Origin: Paenibacillus sp. YYML68
GTDB lineage: Bacteria; Bacillota; Bacilli; Paenibacillales; NBRC-103111
Direction: 5' to 3'
DNA: 64,000 nucleotides
Assembly (NCBI RefSeq): GCF_027923405.1
Contig: NZ_BQYI01000001.1
Location: 2,520,501 to 2,584,500, forward strand
The position numbers were made by a program, and so were the translations under genes. Of the stretch, positions 62,701 through 64,000 are shown piece by piece (the first letter of the stretch is position 1; every line of letters begins with the position of its first letter). The notes beneath the pieces are model-generated. The model searched no databases. It was not told the DNA's origin and saw only the letters and a program-made list of their open reading frames with translations.

Positions 62701-63543
62701 GTCGGGACGACGAGCACGACGATGAGCTATACGTTTGGTCCGGAGCTGCCAGCTGGGCAGAAGCTACGCGTGCGGGTGAAGACGTGGGATCAGTACGGCT
62801 CGGAGTCGCCTTGGTCGCCGGATGCGTGGATGCTCATTAACCGCCCTCCAACGGGTCAGCTGCAGATCCCATCGCCGATCTATGAGTACGATTCACCGGA
62901 ATTTACGGTGATGGTAACAGACCCGGACGGGGGCAAGCTGCGGGTCGTCGTGGAGAAGAGCGTTCGAGGCGGGGCGTACGCTCGACTGAAGGAGTGGACT
63001 GCTGTCGACTCGGGCAGCACTTTAACTTTCATCGATGGTCCATTGCCCGAGGGACCAGCTGTGCTCAGGCTGCACGTGACCGATGAGCACGGCAGTGTGT
63101 TCGAGCGGACGTACAGCTACGTCGTGCTGCCGCTGGAGCTAATCGGTGCGGTGCACCATACACCCGATTGGGAGAGCTACAGGCAATCGTGGAATGCCCG
63201 ATTCCCGCAGCTGGAGCGAGCTTATTCAGACTTTTGGGCCGGAGAGGCGTTCGTGCTGACAGTGGATGTGACGCAAACAGGCAATAGTACGACGAAGCCA
63301 CTAGCCGTTACTGCTGAGCTGCTGTCAACAGGCGAGGTGGTTGAGCTGTCTCGCAACGTCCATGCCCTTGTATCGTATGAGGGGCTGCTACTGAATACCG
63401 ACCATACGAAGGTGTTGGAGCAGGGTAGACAGACGTTCCGCTTCACCGTCACTTGGTCGAATGGCTACGTTCAAGCTTACGATGTGCCGATTACGATACG
63501 GGATCATATTTTCGACGTGATCGTGAATCAGCTTCGGCATTAA
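59785..63543 (+). pseudogene. Giant secreted modular protein, 3' part (cut off by the IS)
   Basis: About 1,250 residues in frame with the 5' part once the IS and one AACTG are removed (...YWYCNN + WYYDSCSDIRKM...). The open frame runs back to an ATG at 59731 inside the IS, but that start has no signal peptide. Content: a repeat-rich region that may be a beta-propeller (about 60-350), a LamG/DUF1080-like module (ELSMSLKFNYNNFSDIASAGLIFRRQDHRNMYRMEV), then Ig/FN3-like modules opening with NNPPAVTLTYP, NSPPTAYMQQP and NRPPTGQLQIP. It lacks its export signal, so it is probably lost as a functional product. Confidence 0.85.
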
Positions 63544-63623
63544 TCGTACCGCTCCCTGATGAGGCGGTTATTTAGTATCTAGAAACTTGTAAGTGATGGC
63601 CGCGAATTGGTCTTGCATAGCGG

Positions 63624-63652
63624 TTGTAAACCGAACATGCATTCGATATAAT
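63624..63652 (+). promoter_or_regulatory. Promoter of the helicase gene
   Basis: TTGTAA (63624-63629), 17-bp spacer, perfect TATAAT (63647-63652), 41 bases before the start codon. Confidence 0.7.
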
Positions 63653-63692
63653 GAAGGAAACGTTGGATGAGAAGGAAGGGGCGATCTCCGCC

Positions 63693-64000
63693 GTGAACCG
63701 ATTAACCGGCAAGGTAGCTTCCATGAACGAACTGCTCGAGCTTGTTCGAGCAACACCCGAAATGATGAGCCAGGTTACGTACTGGCATACGATACCCGCC
63801 CGTGAAGGGCGCTATGAGTGCTTTCCTGAACAGCTGCTGCCGCAGCTTGCGGATGCGCTGAGGGCGCGCGGCGTTAGCCAGCTGTACACGCATCAGGCGG
63901 AGGCGTTCCGACGGGTGCAGGAGGGACGGCACGTCGTGGCGGTGACGCCGACCGCGTCTGGCAAGACGCTATGCTATAACTTACCTGTCGTTCAAGGCAT
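63693..64000 (+). CDS. DEAD/DEAH-box helicase, YprA/MrfA type (5' part only)
   Basis: The first 102 residues only; the gene runs off the window. GTG start with GGAAGGGG upstream (an ATG at 63723 is an alternative). The Q-like motif reads GVSQLYTHQAEAFRRVQEG and motif I is VTPTASGKTLCYNLPV. This N-terminus matches the YprA/MrfA group of superfamily 2 helicases; Bacillus MrfA works in mitomycin damage repair with MrfB. Only the start is visible, so the sub-family call is tentative. Confidence 0.82.
   Translation, partial: MNRLTGKVASMNELLELVRATPEMMSQVTYWHTIPAREGRYECFPEQLLPQLADALRARGVSQLYTHQAEAFRRVQEGRHVVAVTPTASGKTLCYNLPVVQG

Overview
The window looks like a chromosomal segment of a spore-forming, moderately GC-rich low-GC-phylum bacterium, most likely a member of the Paenibacillaceae (Paenibacillus, Cohnella or a relative). 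The evidence is the Bacillus-type backbone order hfq ... spoVK-hflX-ynbB-glnR-glnA ... lexA/yneA-ynzC, the spore gene tlp, AGGAGG-type ribosome binding sites with many GTG/TTG starts, GlnR and LexA boxes of the Bacillus type, S-layer-homology proteins and a full type IV pilus operon. No tRNA, rRNA or CRISPR array was seen.

Layout. 1-5.5 kb: the 3' end of hfq, a class A penicillin-binding protein with a very long Gly/Ser/Thr tail, a cyclophilin lipoprotein, an esterase and a YdcF protein. 5.5-9.2 kb: a phosphate/Tat block (tatA, an SDR oxidoreductase on the other strand, Tat-exported phoX behind a strong PhoP-box-like promoter, and a second tatA). 9.3-15.7 kb: a HAD phosphatase, then spoVK-hflX-ynbB and glnR-glnA with two perfect GlnR boxes. 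15.7-17.3 kb: an MBL hydrolase and a TetR repressor that seem to share an operator. 17.4-20.3 kb: the divergent SOS pair lexA/yneA, ynzC, a membrane protein and a HAD hydrolase. 20.4-26 kb: methionine metabolism (acireductone dioxygenase, MetH), RNase Z and Tlp. 26.1-30.2 kb: an LrgAB-type membrane pair, then an OlsB-like N-acyltransferase, an LpxL-like acyltransferase and a YfhP-like membrane protein, which may make an aminolipid.

30.4-43.2 kb is a type IV pilus locus: pilB, pilT, pilC, pilA, pilD, pilM, pilN, pilO, a copper-amine-oxidase-N (stalk-like) protein, two divergent minor pilins, and a PilX-like pilin fused to about 15 repeats of about 21 residues that should fold as a beta-solenoid. 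43.4-45 kb holds an AT-richer orphan gene and a small gene of unknown role. 45-53.8 kb is a divergent carotenoid cluster: synthase, CruF-like hydratase, acyltransferase, glycosyltransferase and a desaturase on the minus strand, two more desaturases on the plus strand. It suggests an acyclic, hydroxylated, glycosylated and acylated carotenoid.

54-63.5 kb is a cell-surface locus: an SLH-domain protein followed by a giant secreted modular protein of about 2,195 residues. A 1,624-bp IS1380-like element with 13-bp inverted repeats has cut this gene in two and left a 5-bp duplication (AACTG). Removing the element and one AACTG copy restores the frame exactly. The transposase itself carries a frameshift in an A-run. 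The window ends in the start of a DEAD/DEAH-box helicase of the YprA/MrfA type.

The most interesting candidates are the solenoid-bearing pilin, the OlsB-like lipid block with a possible PhoP site, the IS-split surface giant, and the carotenoid divergon with repeated TRTACA motifs in its promoter region. All functional statements are read from sequence and family knowledge; no search was run.
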